In this document: positions 36,201 to 46,456 of the stretch, piece after piece
How the letters are laid out: the number at the start of each line of letters is the position of its first letter
How positions within the stretch are numbered: position 1 is the stretch's first letter
Assembly: GCA_963678675.1 (NCBI GenBank)
Contig: OY783196.1
Location: 18,098,138 to 18,162,137, forward strand
Length of the DNA stretch: 64,000 nucleotides
Direction of reading: 5' to 3'
From: Xiphydria camelus
Lineage: Eukaryota; Arthropoda; Insecta; Hymenoptera; Xiphydriidae
The notes under the pieces: model-generated
Told to the model about the DNA's origin: nothing
Databases searched by the model: none
The model's input: the letters and a program-made list of their open reading frames with translations, nothing else
Program-made: the position numbers and the translations under genes

Positions 36201-39200
36201 GGTGGCAATGTCAACGAAGGACTCGCGAAGCGCGCCACTCGTACACTGGGAAAAATAATTGGGTTAAAATGACAAAACGCGTATAATTAAACGTGTTTAG
36301 TTATTAAAGCCAAAATACCGGTCAATTAAACCAAATATCAAGTTATTCCAACCAAAAATTGGTCAGTCTAACGAAAAAAAATTAATCCAACGTTACTTCG
36401 AGAACAAAAGAGTGCCGATATTCCCCGCACGCTTTCGCCTTCTTCGCTATCGCCCTGCGCGATCTAGGAGGGCGATGCGGAGGGAGTAACGATATCGGCG
36501 CCGGCCGTCGTGCCGTGCGAGGGAACGACCCTCCGATCGATACATCGGAGAAAGGGACGAGCGATACGTAAAAGACCGAGCGGGAGGGGTGGCTGAGGGG
36601 TGGCCCGGAGATATCATTGATCGATGGGGGGTGGGTTCAGGGAAGCCCGATCGCGAAACGCGAGAACGAGACTTGAATGGGAGCCGGCTCTCCCGTGGAA
36701 GAACGTAAACCCGAATAATGGCGACCCATATAGGGGCTCGACACGGCGTAATCACCCGCGTGAGTCAGGGCGAAGCTCTCGTCCGACGAGAGAGAGAGGG
36801 AGAAGAGAGAGAGAGAGAGAGTTCCGCGTTTACACGCGCGTTAGAACCGCCTAAATCTCCTTTCGTTCGTGCGAGACGCTCTTGAGTGGTTTCTCATCCC
36901 CCCTCAACACCACCCCCCGATTCACCGAGGGCCGTTAAGCCGTTGAAAGTCACCGTTATGATTCCCTCCCGACGACACGGGGATATTAAGACGTTACGCT
37001 CAACTCGGCCGTTAACTTCGAGCGAGATAAATATCGCGGGTACCGTTTTCCCGCGCGGAGATCGACGCGATAAACACGATCGTCGAAGAATTAAACGTCG
37101 GGCCCCGCGCGCTCTCCCGCTGTTCGTCGAAGCGTTCGCGCGAACGTCGGCATCGTCTGTACCAGGCGTCCGCGCCGGTGCGGATGCGATCGATCGTCTG
37201 TAGAAATTAAAGGGAGCGCCCCACTTCGAATATATACACGCACTGAGAAAAATAACCAGGTCAATCTAATCAAAATCCTGGAGACCATAACCAAATCGTT
37301 TGGTGAAATATGGATCCTCCATCTGTGTGTGGTCAGACTGACCATTTTCTGGTTGGAATAACTAGATGTGTAGTAAGAATTACTAAACATGTAGGTACAC
37401 GGAGAAAAAAAAGGTCTACACAGCACTTTCCCAGAAACTTACTAAGTCGAATAGTACACTTTACCGTAAATGTAGTGCGTTTTACTATTATTCAATATAT
37501 ATTTTACTATTACTAAACACATTTTGCTGTTCTATGGAATAAATTTCCCGAAAAATGCCATGTGGACCTTTTTTACTGCTGAATAAGGCAAATTTACTGT
37601 TTGAGCTTCTCCTTTTAGTTGAATGACTTGATATTTAGTTAAATTTACTGGTATTTTGGTTAGAATATCTAAAATCGTTTAATCAAATGCGTTTTATCAT
37701 TTCAACCGAGTTTTTTTCTTCTCGGCGTACGTCGCGCGATGCTACGCCAGAGATAGAGGAAGCTAACGCGGTCGGACGGACGCCTCTCGAAACTGGGTCG
37801 CGCGTATACACCGTGGCGATTATCAAACCTCGAATGCGAACTCGTCGGAGCGTAAAGTATACGAGCGAGACGCTTAATAGGTCCATCGCGTGTTAATTCG
37901 CGAATAAACGAGGGAAAAGCCTCGCGGGAACGGGATTTGTGCCAGGCGCTAAATGATTCGACGCGAATATACGCGCGCTTTAAAAATAGCAGAACACGCG
38001 CGCGCGTGGTTAAAGCCGGGCTTTCCGCGCGCGGTTACGAAACGGAGGCGAACACGCGAGGTTTTCGCGGGAAGCGCGCCGGTATAGTTTCCCGGCGTGA
38101 CGTCGCTCGGATCTTTTACGAACCGATCCGCAGCGGAGACGCGGCCCGAGGGAAATTCGCGGTGTGAAACACGCTCGTCGGGCGCGAGGCGTCGAATGAC
38201 GAAAGGCAAAACGACATCGTCGCCTGTCCCGCATCGACCCCCTCGCGTGCGTTCTCCCTTTTCTCTCTTTCGTTCCTTCTATATAAACGCGCACTTGGCG
38301 AGCGTCCAACCGGAGGGAGCCAAGTATGTACTCGCGCGCGCGGTACGGAGACGCGTGGTGGTGGGACGTACGCCGTGGTTGCAAGAGGAGCGAGTCCGTA
38401 ATTCATCCATTGCAGACCGGTCCGTGCGGGGAGACTCGCTCGAGGTTTTTTTGCCAAGTAGGTTGAGCCCCGTCACGCGAATCGATCCGTGACCGTATAC
38501 ACCGATGCGGACAAATGGAGCGGGCGCGATTCCGCGTTTAATCGGAACGCCGCGCGATATCGGTTCGCGCGTGTGTAGCATTCGTTAAGCTCCGATAGAG
38601 ACTCCTATATCCTGTTCCTTTTTACGATAAATACACTCAACGGATAACCGCGAGAAGATCAAAGTTGAAACTCCATATACCGAGCGAGATAGAGACGAGG
38701 GCAGCGCTCGTAAAGATACGCGCGTGACCTAGAAATTGCACTTCAATTTCGTCCGCGTTATCCGCCTTATCTACGGCTTTCCGAAATCACGCGTCGCTTC
38801 CAGAACGGGAGATAAAGGACTACCGAGGGTGTGCGCGCCGAGAATCGTCGAAAGAAGCGGCACCGCCGCGGAACGCCTCCGAAAGAAAAGCCGCCGGGCG
38901 CGCCGAGTGGAAGTAATAAAGATAAAACGAGCGCGGCGGGCAATCTCTCGCAAGAGTATCGCGCAATCGAGAGGCTCGCGCGGCGGGGTTGTTGCTCTTG
39001 CACGCGGGCGCGGGAACAATGCGTGAAAAATAGCGGACAATGGAGGCGACGCGGCGCGCGGAGAGCTGCGAGAGGAAGGTCAACGAAGGGGGGAGGGGGG
39101 GCAGTGAACGCTCGTCCCGGCTATTTTCTGAGAGATCCCCGGCGTGCACGTGTCGTGAATTCGAAGCGGACTCGATGGCGAAGGCGAGGGACCTTCGGAC

Positions 39201-42200
39201 GTGTCGATCACTCGACGGAAGCCGTGCGAAATTGTGCCGCGTCGCGGCGCGAGCGATACCTACCCGGGCGGATGCGGAAGTCTCGGCGGAGGCCCCCGCG
39301 AAGGGAAACCGACGGACGGGCGCGCGGTGCATCCGGAAATATCGTAGGCCGGGGGTTGGCTCGCGCCCAGAATAAAATCTGAATCGCGCGCGTGAGGGGA
39401 AGAGGCCTATCGTAAATCACAAAGATCAGATTCACGCGCGAAGCTCGAAGGAAAGCGGCGCACGGAGAAAACGTGCGTGAGAGCCGCCGCGAAACATACG
39501 CTGATAAATCGAGAAATTTTCACCCGACGATGTTTTCTTTTCGACTTCCCCCGAAATTCCAATCCTCCCTCCCGTTCCACCCCACAGTTTGGCATCGGAG
39601 GCAAGGCGTTTCGCAGAATTCGCCGCGAATATTTCGATAACACACATCCGCGCGCGAAACTCCGGCGGGACGAACACGTTCGGCACTCGAAACGTTAAAT
39701 GTAAAATCATGCTCGCGCCCCCTCGTTTGTCTCGAAACTACAGCCGCGGGCTCGTGGCCAAATTATCCCTCTCCCACCTCGCCGCGCGCGTTCGGAGAAA
39801 TCCGCCCACGACTTTGAAATTCCGCGCAAATAGGAACAATAGGCGTAGTTTGAATTCCTCGTGCGAGACAAACAAGCGATAACGCGTATATCCGAGGCGA
39901 TCCCCCGATGCGCCGCGATGAATCCGCGCGCGGATCGCGACCCGGAATTCCGAACGGCGGCGCGGCGCTGCGACGATACTCGCGCTCGTACTCGCGTGCG
40001 CGTAAATACCGATCATATATTGCGCAACGGGTCGGGATCCCACGCGAGAGCGTAATTAATCGTTGTGCAATTGTGTGGAAGTGACAATGACTCGCGCGCT
40101 GCAGCGATCTCGGTTTCCCTGTCGATTCGGACGTCCTTGGATTCGCACGAAGTATAACGACCGATGACACGCGTCGAGTCACGTGCGCCGTGCGATAGGC
40201 GGAGATGTGTGCCTTATCGTCGCGCGTGCTCCTCTCTCTCTATACGAGTCTACGCGTGGCGCGTTCGAACGAGGTGGGAGCACGGAACGCGTGTATACGC
40301 GTATACACAAGCACGGAGTTATTTTAACGAGGTATTTCTTGAATGGCGTTATTAGCGGAGAGATAGCAGCAGTTCCCGATTGCGGGGGCTCGCATGGAAT
40401 TTCTATATTCGTACTTCGAAGAAAATTATTTACGCGGATACCACCGAGTACGCGGTGATGCTTATTCACGTGGAATAAAAATCTCTCCCCTCGATGCTTC
40501 AAGAATAAGCTGTGCGTTGAACGCCGCGGAAACTGCAGGTCAATCGGAATTAATTGCGGCACGCATTCGTCGCAATGAGAAACGGAGAGAGGCGACGCGG
40601 AGAAGAACGACAATTATGGAGTGGGATAACGAGTTTTCGCTACCCGCGCGCGGACTGTCCCGTGATAGCGACCCGAGAATCTCCGTCGCGTTGCGTAAAC
40701 GCCGCGGGCAGATAAGATAGCGCGGCTTAAATAATATCAGTTCTTGTGTATACGCGAATAAACGGAGCGTAGAGTAAGACGCGACCCTCGGCAGATAAGA
40801 GGCAGCTCGCCGCGACAACAATAGCGAAGCTTCTTTTCCACGGTTTTTCTCTTAATCACGATTTCACGACAACGGCGACGCGGTGTACGCGAGCGTTGCG
40901 CGAGGTACGTCGAAAATTCTCGCATCCGGGGGCACCGACAAATTTTAAGCGGAGAACTCGCGACGACGCCTACGTTGTGCCGCGTATATCTCTGACGTTT
41001 TTTATCCGCGCAAACATAACGGAGTGCCATCAAAGCTGACGACATCTCTGCTTCTCGCAAGGCGGTAGCTTCGCGTGCAAATGGGCAATTTGATAATTTC
41101 GTCAAACGGTTCGCACCGAAAATTGTTTTCACATACATGGAGAAAAAGAATAAGTTGGATTTACTAAAAATTACTCGCGGGATCGTAAGAAATGATTTAT
41201 TTACATCAATTTTATTTTTTATATTTCGTTCATGCAATAACATGTTATTCCACATGATCGTAAGGAATAAATATTTAATTGATGCATGAAAAAATTGCAT
41301 TGATACAAATAAATAATTATTCGTGACCCCGCATGTAATTTTCAGTAGATCTAACTAATTCTCTTTCTCTGTGAACGTACATATACGCTGAGAGAAAATG
41401 TAATAGATTTGACTAAATCGGCGATTACTGATGGAGGAATGCAGATCTAGTTACTTGGACTCAGAATTGACTCGAATGGACTGCAGCCTGTTTCCTTCAA
41501 ATAGCCATTAATGATTATAACAACGTTTATCAGTAGAAGCAACTAATTCTGCATTCCCCCATCCGTAAGCGCAAATTTTTAACTGAATATATCACTTTTT
41601 TTCTCAGTGTGTGAATAATGCTTCGCGTAAAATGTAATTATAATAGAATTAAGTCACGCGTGCGATTAAATTCGAGATACGTACAATCGCGCTCGACCCA
41701 TACGTCAAAGTGAAATTGAACGAAATGCATGATACTATTTCAGGATCAACTTGGAACGACGATTCTTTTCGAGGACGCGTTATTTTCTCCCGAGCGCCCG
41801 AACGATTTCTAAATCGTTTTATTTCCGTTCTCGGAATAGACGAGCTGCGTGATCTACCGTTGCGCAAGAGCCGGCTCCCGTATCCTTCCTATAACGACGC
41901 GGCGATGTGCCTTCCATTGACCCAGATCGCGGGTCTTACAGATCTTACAGATCACGACGGATCGCTCGCTCGCGCGCACGGTGGACCTTTGGAAACGACT
42001 CGCCTCGCTGCGAAGCGCGCGGGCTAGGCGATCACCGGAGGATATTTGCGGTTGTGATTCAGCGCTCTTCTCCGGAGCCGGCAAGGAAGGAGAGTACGGC
42101 GCGCGGAGGGAGTAGAGGAGGGCGGAAAATCGAGAAAGAGAACCGGACCGCGACTCTCGGCTGGCCGTACATATATACCCCGACATTATACATATACCGT

Positions 42201-45200
42201 GTGCCTCGCGCGTAGGTATATACGCGACTGTCCGCAATCGACATCTATACCGCACTTTCTCGCCGGTTCCCGGAATCGTGCGCCGCACCGCGATACTACA
42301 CTTCCCACAATGGTTTCACACAATCGTAACCACTGCGAACGAAGGAGAAGGATTCAAGTATCGAAATGAAGTCGGCGTTTCGCACGCGTCGGCATTGAAT
42401 TTCTTACGTACACTGAGAGACATAATTGCTAATGCGAAAAAATGCTTCTCGGATTAATAAAATAAGATCTCACAAATTTTTAAGGATACAGATTCTTGAT
42501 CGAAGAATATATGTAGAGTGGCGGGGCTAATTGATCTAAGAGAGTGCCAAAATTATTTTTCTCAGGAAAATAAGAAAAACTACCCATCAGTGAAACCAAA
42601 CTGACATTTGACCACCTTTTTACGGCTTATACAACGAAAAGGAAAGCGCATTGGCACTTAAATCATATAGCTCTGCATTGGCATTGGCGCATACATAATT
42701 TTGAAGAAGAAATCCGAAATCATGGAATTTTGGCACTTAGATCAATTACCCCCGCCACTCTACATATATTCTCGATTCAGAGGCTGATCAGAGAAGGATC
42801 GAGAGCGGATCCCCAACCTCATGAGGATTAGATTTAGAAAGCGTGCGAAAATTCTTAAAGCGATGCGAAGACTGTAAAGTGATACACCTAAGAATGGTAG
42901 ATACAAGTTTGTAGAGGATGCAAGACGGAAGAGGGATGAGTTATTCTGTAGAGGGTTCTGTACCGAACTATACGGAAATAAAACTATTCTTAATCTTAAT
43001 CTTATATTCTCGATTCAAGAATATCGTCGTGGGAACGAGAAATTCTTTCTGCGCAAAAAAAAAATCACTCGAGACCATCAAATATTTTCTCGCACGAAGA
43101 AAACTATTTGATGCTTAAATTATATCATTTGTGTTGATCGAAGAAAATATTTTGCTGGCACCGGCAATTATTTCTTTCGGTGTACGATAAATTGAGCGAA
43201 ATAAAGACGGTGTCGCGTTGCGGAACGTCCCAACGACACCTTCTCATATACGGCGAGATCTTCCGCCTCCCCGATTTAACCGTTCTCGTGAGTCTCAACC
43301 AACGACCTTTCCTGACCTTGAATGCCAAGTCCGCGTTAATCGCGCGCGGTCGGAACGAAAGGAAATCTTCGGTTTCCAAGATTTTCCGCGCTCCTTCTCG
43401 AGCTCCGACTGTTACATTGCATTGTATCCATCTCACGAGTCGGGGGGAGAAGAGGAGGCAGGCGTACAGAGGCGGCAGGTAGACGAGTTCCCCGAACAAA
43501 GGGATTTAAGGTCTCGCGCGGCGACGACCCCTACCTTCGTCGACCTCCTCTCGCACCTCTTCCCTTCGCCTCGCACGAAAACCTCCAAGAAACACATTGT
43601 GGCGGACTTCGGGGATTTCTACCTGGTCCACACAAAGCGAGCAATAACGCGTCTCGGGTGTTTTTTCTCCCTCCCCTTCGCCGCCACAGAGACGAAAGGA
43701 AAGCGCACAGAGCACCTGATTAGCCGCATTGTTATACGTCTCTCCTCAAAATATACGAGCACCCATTGTCGATACAGGTATATATCCTCCGCCGGGTTTC
43801 TCCGGCTCGTCCCCGCCGGCAGGCGATCCGGAAAGGACGCACGCGAGGTGCCTGCGAAATCCGTCCAGTGACCTATACTCGATCGAAAAAGGTGCCCGAA
43901 TATACCTATAGCGAGACCCCCCCTGTTCTCTTCTTCCCGCTTGGAAAGAATACACGCTACACCTTCCGCCGGACGGGATACGATTTATCGGGGGGAGGGT
44001 GAAACGATCCCGCCGTAAATGCTAACGACCTCCGTTAATCTTAAACACTGCGCGATTATGGTCACGGCTATCTGCTATCCATTGACCCGTCCTAATAGCA
44101 TTGTTACATTTTCCCGAAAGCCCATTGTCCTCGGGGCTCTCCTAATGATTGTCGCCCAACGTGTACTCGGCCGCACGACGACTCATTCGAAATTCTCAAG
44201 GAGGATTTCAAGTTTACGATAATTTTGTTGCTTCGACGAAACGCATTAGTGCGAAGATCGAAAGTTCTACATGAATAGCCCCGTTAATAATTCCGAACGT
44301 TACCGCCGTTACGTTTGCACGGACTTCGCCAGCCTATAGTGCATCTTCCGTTGGAGAGAAGCACCGTGCGCGGAATGCACTTCGCGATAGGCGAGATCCC
44401 ACGGCGCGTAGCGTAGAAAGTTAGTACACATCGCGAAGAAAGAAAGTTATGACGGACGATAGATCCAGGCGTGCTATTTCGATGATATAACGGTTCGAGA
44501 TATTAACGTACGGCCGTACGTGGACTCACACAGTCGCGTGTTATACCGGAGTTTATCGGAGCGTGTAGGTGTGCACGTTCCACTGCTCGAGCGTCTGTCA
44601 TCCCCCCTCCCGCGCTACCCGAGCGCCAACGCGGCAGCGAAATAGCTTCTGCACGCACCGGCGCTCGCGCGTGCGTGTGTGTGTGTTTGTGTGTGAATAA
44701 TGGGAAAAACTGAGCTCTATTTCGAAGTCGGCGATACGACTAATTGTTCGAAAACAAAAGCCAATTAGTCGCGTCTACCGAATCAATCGACGGGTTTCAC
44801 TTCGACGATGCGATTTGAATGTCGTTTAATTCCACCGTCTGTTTTCTGTGACGAGTCGTTGCCGTCACGGTTAGGAACGTCCGCTTACGATCAATTAATT
44901 CGCATGACCGGAGAAAATTCTGGGTACGAACGCGGGTCGTTCGCGCGGAGACGTACCGGCGGATGGGGAGACTGCGGATACGAGGGGCGAGTGACTCACG
45001 ATGTGCGATCGATCGAATTCTGGAGAGCCACCGTCGACGATTAATGCTCGCTTCGAGTGTTATTCGATTCAGATCGCTGGTCCGCATACGCGGCGATAAA
45101 GTCCAAAATGTATGAGGCAAAGAAGTGCTCGTTTCCAAACTTTTACTCAAGTTTTTCTCTGTTTCCATTGCGCGAGAAACATTATTTTTGAGGGACGGAG

Positions 45201-46456
45201 CGACGATATCGATTTTACGCAATTCCCCTTGTTCGCCGGAAAAATTACGCGGAAAAGAAACATAACGTGAAGGGGACGAACTTTGTCTCGGTGATTTATG
45301 AACAGTTTTCTTCTGTTTATCTCCCCCCGAAGAATCGTCAGAAAACGACGACCTTCGAGCGAAGCGCAGCGGTATCGCTGCGTTGCGGACTCCCTCAAAG
45401 TTTTATAAATAACCGAACGCTCTCGTCTTCCTCGACATCTACGCGCGCAGCTTTTTCCGTCCACCGTAAATCGAGGCGATATTTGCGTCATTCCGGACGA
45501 GCGACCGCTCCCCTTCTCGCCACGTGTCCGGAAGCTGCGCCACGCGGTGCAGTCGTTTGGTCCCCCAGGTAAATCGTGGCCGCGACGACTCTTTCTCGCG
45601 TTATCGCGCTTCGCACGTGTCGCCGCTCTCGTCGTCGGCGCCACCGATTACCGACGAGAGAGACCTTCGAGCGCCGACGACTCAATGAATTACAAATCGA
45701 ACGACCGGCCTGAACGGCTGCGCGATTCGCCGCGTGATCGGCCTTACGCAAGACTCGCGACGAAGTCGTACATGCGCGTACACACTTAGGAATTAGCGCA
45801 CGGACGTCGTTGTTGCACACGCGCTCGTAACTTAGGCGAGGACCGTACAACGCCGATCTCCGTTTAAGAGTTCGATCCGGTAAACTTCCTCGAAGGGACG
45901 GGAATATTTTCTCGAAATAACGAGGCCGACGTCGGAAAATTACGGGCGTCGCGTATGAGTTTCAACGAGCGACGAGAGTGAGATCACCGATTGGACGACA
46001 AATCCTCTCACCGCCGAAAGTAACGGCCTCTGCGCGTTCAAAACGTCTGCCAGACGGCGTCTGGATCCGCGCCCGGAGGCGCCGATCCCGTTCGGTGCGC
46101 GGAGCTGAGATTCGTGCCACTTCCGTGCACTTTGCACTTACAGAGCGATGGTCGCGGCGTTCGTCGTGTCGGGGAGATAACTCGTTTGTTGGCTGGAGAT
46201 GTGATGGTGCTGATAGGCCGCCTGAGAGGGCGATCCTCCTGGCATCAGATTGTAGGGCTGATAGAGCAGCTGCGGCTGGGCCTGCGTGTTGGCCGACAGG
46301 AGTTGCGTCTGTCCCTGAGAATGGGGGTGCGGGGTTCCCTGCGTGGCCGTTTGCGGGCTCGCCGGAAGAACCGCCATTGCCGCGCCTCCTAGCACCGGTG
46401 GCATACTTCCGAAATGGTTCGCGTGGCCTTTACCATCATTCGAGCCAGGCTCATAA
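11349..46456 (-). CDS. Kdm3: KDM3/JMJD1-type JmjC histone H3K9 demethylase
   Basis: Coding exons in transcript order: about 46456-46142, 31699-31543, 20122-19715, 19303-17180, 15702-15480, 15199-14742, 14577-14370, 13953-13805, 13659-12219, 12026-11771 and 11664-11349. Phases join exactly to 2,001 codons from Met 46404. Numbered from that Met: polyQ 193-207; Arg/Glu-rich region; Pro/His/Ser-rich region about 277-984; Cys cluster in 1060-1211 (CREC); zinc finger 1303-1328 (CDVC, CGKCG, CIDC); LRELL, an LXXLL motif, 1491-1495; JmjC iron ligands His1784, Asp1786 and His1915. The family removes mono- and dimethyl marks from H3K9 in the nucleus. All three iron ligands are present, so activity is predicted. 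The family's tudor-like N-terminus was not found; further 5' exons probably lie beyond the window. Similarity was judged from memory of human JMJD1C/KDM3A. Confidence 0.9.
11771..12026 (-). CDS. Kdm3: KDM3 exon, central JmjC
   Basis: The acceptor is TTTTATAG and the donor GTAAGT, leaving two bases. It encodes [20 protein letters not shown] and [12 protein letters not shown], both familiar KDM3 segments (human [27 protein letters not shown]). Confidence 0.92.
12219..13659 (-). CDS. Kdm3: KDM3 exon with LXXLL and JmjC N-terminal half
   Basis: A 1,441-nt exon with acceptor TTTACTCACAG and donor GTACGA (one base over). It encodes the linker with [12 protein letters not shown], the [10 protein letters not shown] motif, an Asn/Ser-rich spacer, then [31 protein letters not shown] and [20 protein letters not shown], where the H-x-D iron ligands lie. 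Confidence 0.93.
13805..13953 (-). CDS. Kdm3: KDM3 exon with C-terminal half of the zinc finger
   Basis: The acceptor is GTGACAG and the donor GTGAGT. It encodes [20 protein letters not shown] followed by [14 protein letters not shown], the KDM3-type zinc finger with six cysteines visible. Confidence 0.92.
13954..14369. other. KDM3 intron, AT-rich
   Basis: A 416-bp intron; AT-rich, with no repeat or coding signal seen. Confidence 0.6.
14370..14577 (-). CDS. Kdm3: KDM3 exon between Cys cluster and zinc finger
   Basis: The acceptor is GGCTTTATAG and the donor GTATAT, leaving one base. It encodes [14 protein letters not shown] and onward, then [20 protein letters not shown], matching the LWTHENF...IIGDKFCQL region of human JMJD1C. 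Confidence 0.88.
14742..15199 (-). CDS. Kdm3: KDM3 exon with Gly-rich run and Cys cluster
   Basis: The acceptor is TTCTGTGCAG and the donor GTGAGC. It is a basic stretch ([13 protein letters not shown]), a glycine-rich run, then [30 protein letters not shown] and [16 protein letters not shown]. The last three match the conserved KDM3 cysteine-rich region. Confidence 0.9.
15480..15702 (-). CDS. Kdm3: KDM3 exon, basic and Ser-rich linker
   Basis: The acceptor is CCCTGTGGTAG and the donor GTTAGT (one base over). It encodes [20 protein letters not shown] and a Ser/Glu-rich tail. Phase fits both neighbours. It resembles the RRKAKR...SGSESGDSDES part of JMJD1C. Confidence 0.82.
15703..17179. other. 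KDM3 intron holding a foldback element
   Basis: Apart from the element at 16256-16760, the intron is AT-rich and without recognised features. Confidence 0.6.
16256..16760. mobile_element. Foldback transposon of about 500 bp with long arms
   Basis: The termini are exact inverted copies: TACAGGGTCTCCACGTA near 16257 and TACGTGGAGACCCTGTA at 16741-16757. Inner arms of about 90-100 bp also pair: GACGTCAATAGTCACGAGAG onward to GGCGGGTGACGGATACGCGT at the left, mirrored at 16548-16631. About 100 bp of unpaired sequence separates the right inner arm from the right end, so one side has gained or lost sequence. It has no coding capacity. Confidence 0.8.
17180..19303 (-). CDS. Kdm3: KDM3 large Pro/His/Ser-rich exon
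   Basis: A 2,124-nt exon with acceptor GTGATTTTCAG and donor GTATCT, phase 0 at both ends. It is low complexity (Pro, His, Ser, Ala). A basic KRKAPTPND segment and, near the 3' end, [15 protein letters not shown] stand out; the latter matches the KLKKAWLTRHSEQD segment recalled from human JMJD1C, which ties this exon to the gene. Confidence 0.88.
19304..19714. other. KDM3 intron, nothing recognised
   Basis: A 411-bp intron without repeats or coding signal visible. Confidence 0.55.
19715..20122 (-). CDS. Kdm3: KDM3 exon with polyQ and Arg/Glu repeat
   Basis: It encodes [20 protein letters not shown], a His/Pro-rich part, 15 consecutive Gln (19966-19922; CAG with three CAA), then an RERE-type charged helix and APPAVQQ. 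The donor is GTACTT. The acceptor reads CTCAGCAG, a tandem NAGNAG site, so the exon may start at 20122 or 20119. Confidence 0.85.
23774..23955. mobile_element. Foldback MITE, about 180 bp
   Basis: The left arm ATCACTGTTATACCGGATAA is mirrored at the right as TTATCCAGTATAACAGTGAT. Pairing continues for about 65 bp per arm around a loop near 23865. No coding capacity. Confidence 0.78.
24251..24281. repeat. (GA)n microsatellite
   Basis: About 15 uninterrupted GA units. Confidence 0.95.
27291..27313. repeat. (CGA)n microsatellite
   Basis: Seven to eight CGA units. Confidence 0.92.
31543..31699 (-). CDS. Kdm3: KDM3 small exon, charged coiled-coil
   Basis: The acceptor is GTGTCGCAG and the donor GTGAGT. 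A 157-nt exon encoding [18 protein letters not shown] and onward to SLRLAQQK, a highly charged predicted helix. One base completes the Leu codon begun by the 46 kb exon, and the exit phase 0 matches the polyQ exon. Confidence 0.8.
34098..34259. mobile_element. TIR element, TTTTTTGTCACTCAGTGTCA ends
   Basis: Termini of about 26 bp are inverted copies (TTTTTTGTCACTCAGTGTCA at the left, TGACACTTAGTGACAAAAAA at the right). The interior holds two direct copies of GCGCAGTGCGTGAAAT. No coding capacity. Confidence 0.75.
34285..34355. repeat. Short inverted repeat
   Basis: AACGAGTGTGA pairs with TCACACTCGTT around a short CpG-rich centre. Confidence 0.5.
35436..35725. mobile_element. Family A element, intact copy
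   Basis: It runs from GTACACCGAGAGAAACGATT to about AAGCAATTATTTCTCTCATC. Most of it is matched, inverted, by the interrupted copy at 42408-43185 (for example CTTCGTGCGAGAAAATATTT is shared). Non-coding. Confidence 0.72.
36241..36390. mobile_element. Family B element end (CACTGGGAAAAATAATTGGG)
   Basis: The 105 bp from about 36249 resemble, in inverted orientation, the right end of the element at 37238-37717 (shared words CAAAATACC and AAATATCAAGT). Right limit unclear. Confidence 0.55.
37238..37717. mobile_element. Family B element with a nested insertion
   Basis: The left end is CACTGAGAAAAATAACCAGG and the right end, inverted, reads like the 36.2 kb copy. A second inverted pair lies inside: ACGGAGAAAAAAAAGGTCTA near 37398 and GGACCTTTTTTACTGC near 37564. 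That suggests one element inside another. Non-coding. Confidence 0.55.
41131..41380. mobile_element. TIR element, first of a tandem pair
   Basis: The left end ATACATGGAGAAAAAGAATA is mirrored at the right as CTAATTCTCTTTCTCTGTGA with a few mismatches. Non-coding. Confidence 0.6.
41384..41612. mobile_element. TIR element, second of a tandem pair
   Basis: The left end ACGCTGAGAGAAAATGTAAT and the right end ATCACTTTTTTTCTCAGTGT are inverted copies. It starts only a few bases after the previous element ends. Non-coding. Confidence 0.6.
42508..42769. mobile_element. MITE with about 46-bp terminal inverted repeats
   Basis: The left end TATATGTAGAGTGGCGGGGC and the right end CCCGCCACTCTACATATA pair, and pairing continues through TAATTGATCTAAG to TGCCAAAATT. 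The site is TA-like, as for Tc1/mariner MITEs. Inserted within the family A element. Confidence 0.78.
42780..43002. mobile_element. 5'-truncated non-LTR retrotransposon tail
   Basis: A 223-bp insert ending in TTCTTAATCTTAATCTT, a short-unit tail of the kind seen at 3' ends of I/Jockey/R1-type elements. It is flanked by the same 15 bp (tatattctcgattca) at 42765-42779 and 43003-43017, which reads as a target-site duplication. The length and tail indicate 5' truncation. No reverse transcriptase sequence is present. Confidence 0.72.
44670..44695. repeat. (GT)n-like microsatellite
   Basis: An imperfect GT/GTGC run. Confidence 0.85.
46142..46456 (-). CDS. Kdm3: KDM3 most 5' coding exon seen in the window
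   Basis: The donor is GTAAGT at 46141. It encodes [20 protein letters not shown], then Gln/Pro/His-rich sequence ([20 protein letters not shown]). The frame stays open upstream of Met 46404 for about 17 codons ([17 protein letters not shown]) with no ATG before a TGA. That suggests an acceptor near 46457 (CTTCGAG) and more exons upstream, although Met 46404 could also be a start. Confidence 0.7.

Larger units (their letters stand above)
42408..43185. mobile_element. Family A element split by two later insertions
   Basis: The outer parts (42408-42507 and 43018-43185) match the copy at 35436-35725 in the opposite orientation. Two insertions interrupt it: 42508-42769 and 42780-43002. The ends read GTACACTGAGAGACATAATT and ATTATTTCTTTCGGTGTACG. 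Confidence 0.75.
31700..46141. other. KDM3 intron of 14.4 kb, CpG-rich with transposons
   Basis: No coding exon was recognised besides those listed. AT-rich islands inside the CpG-rich background correspond to the inverted-repeat elements listed below. Confidence 0.6.
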
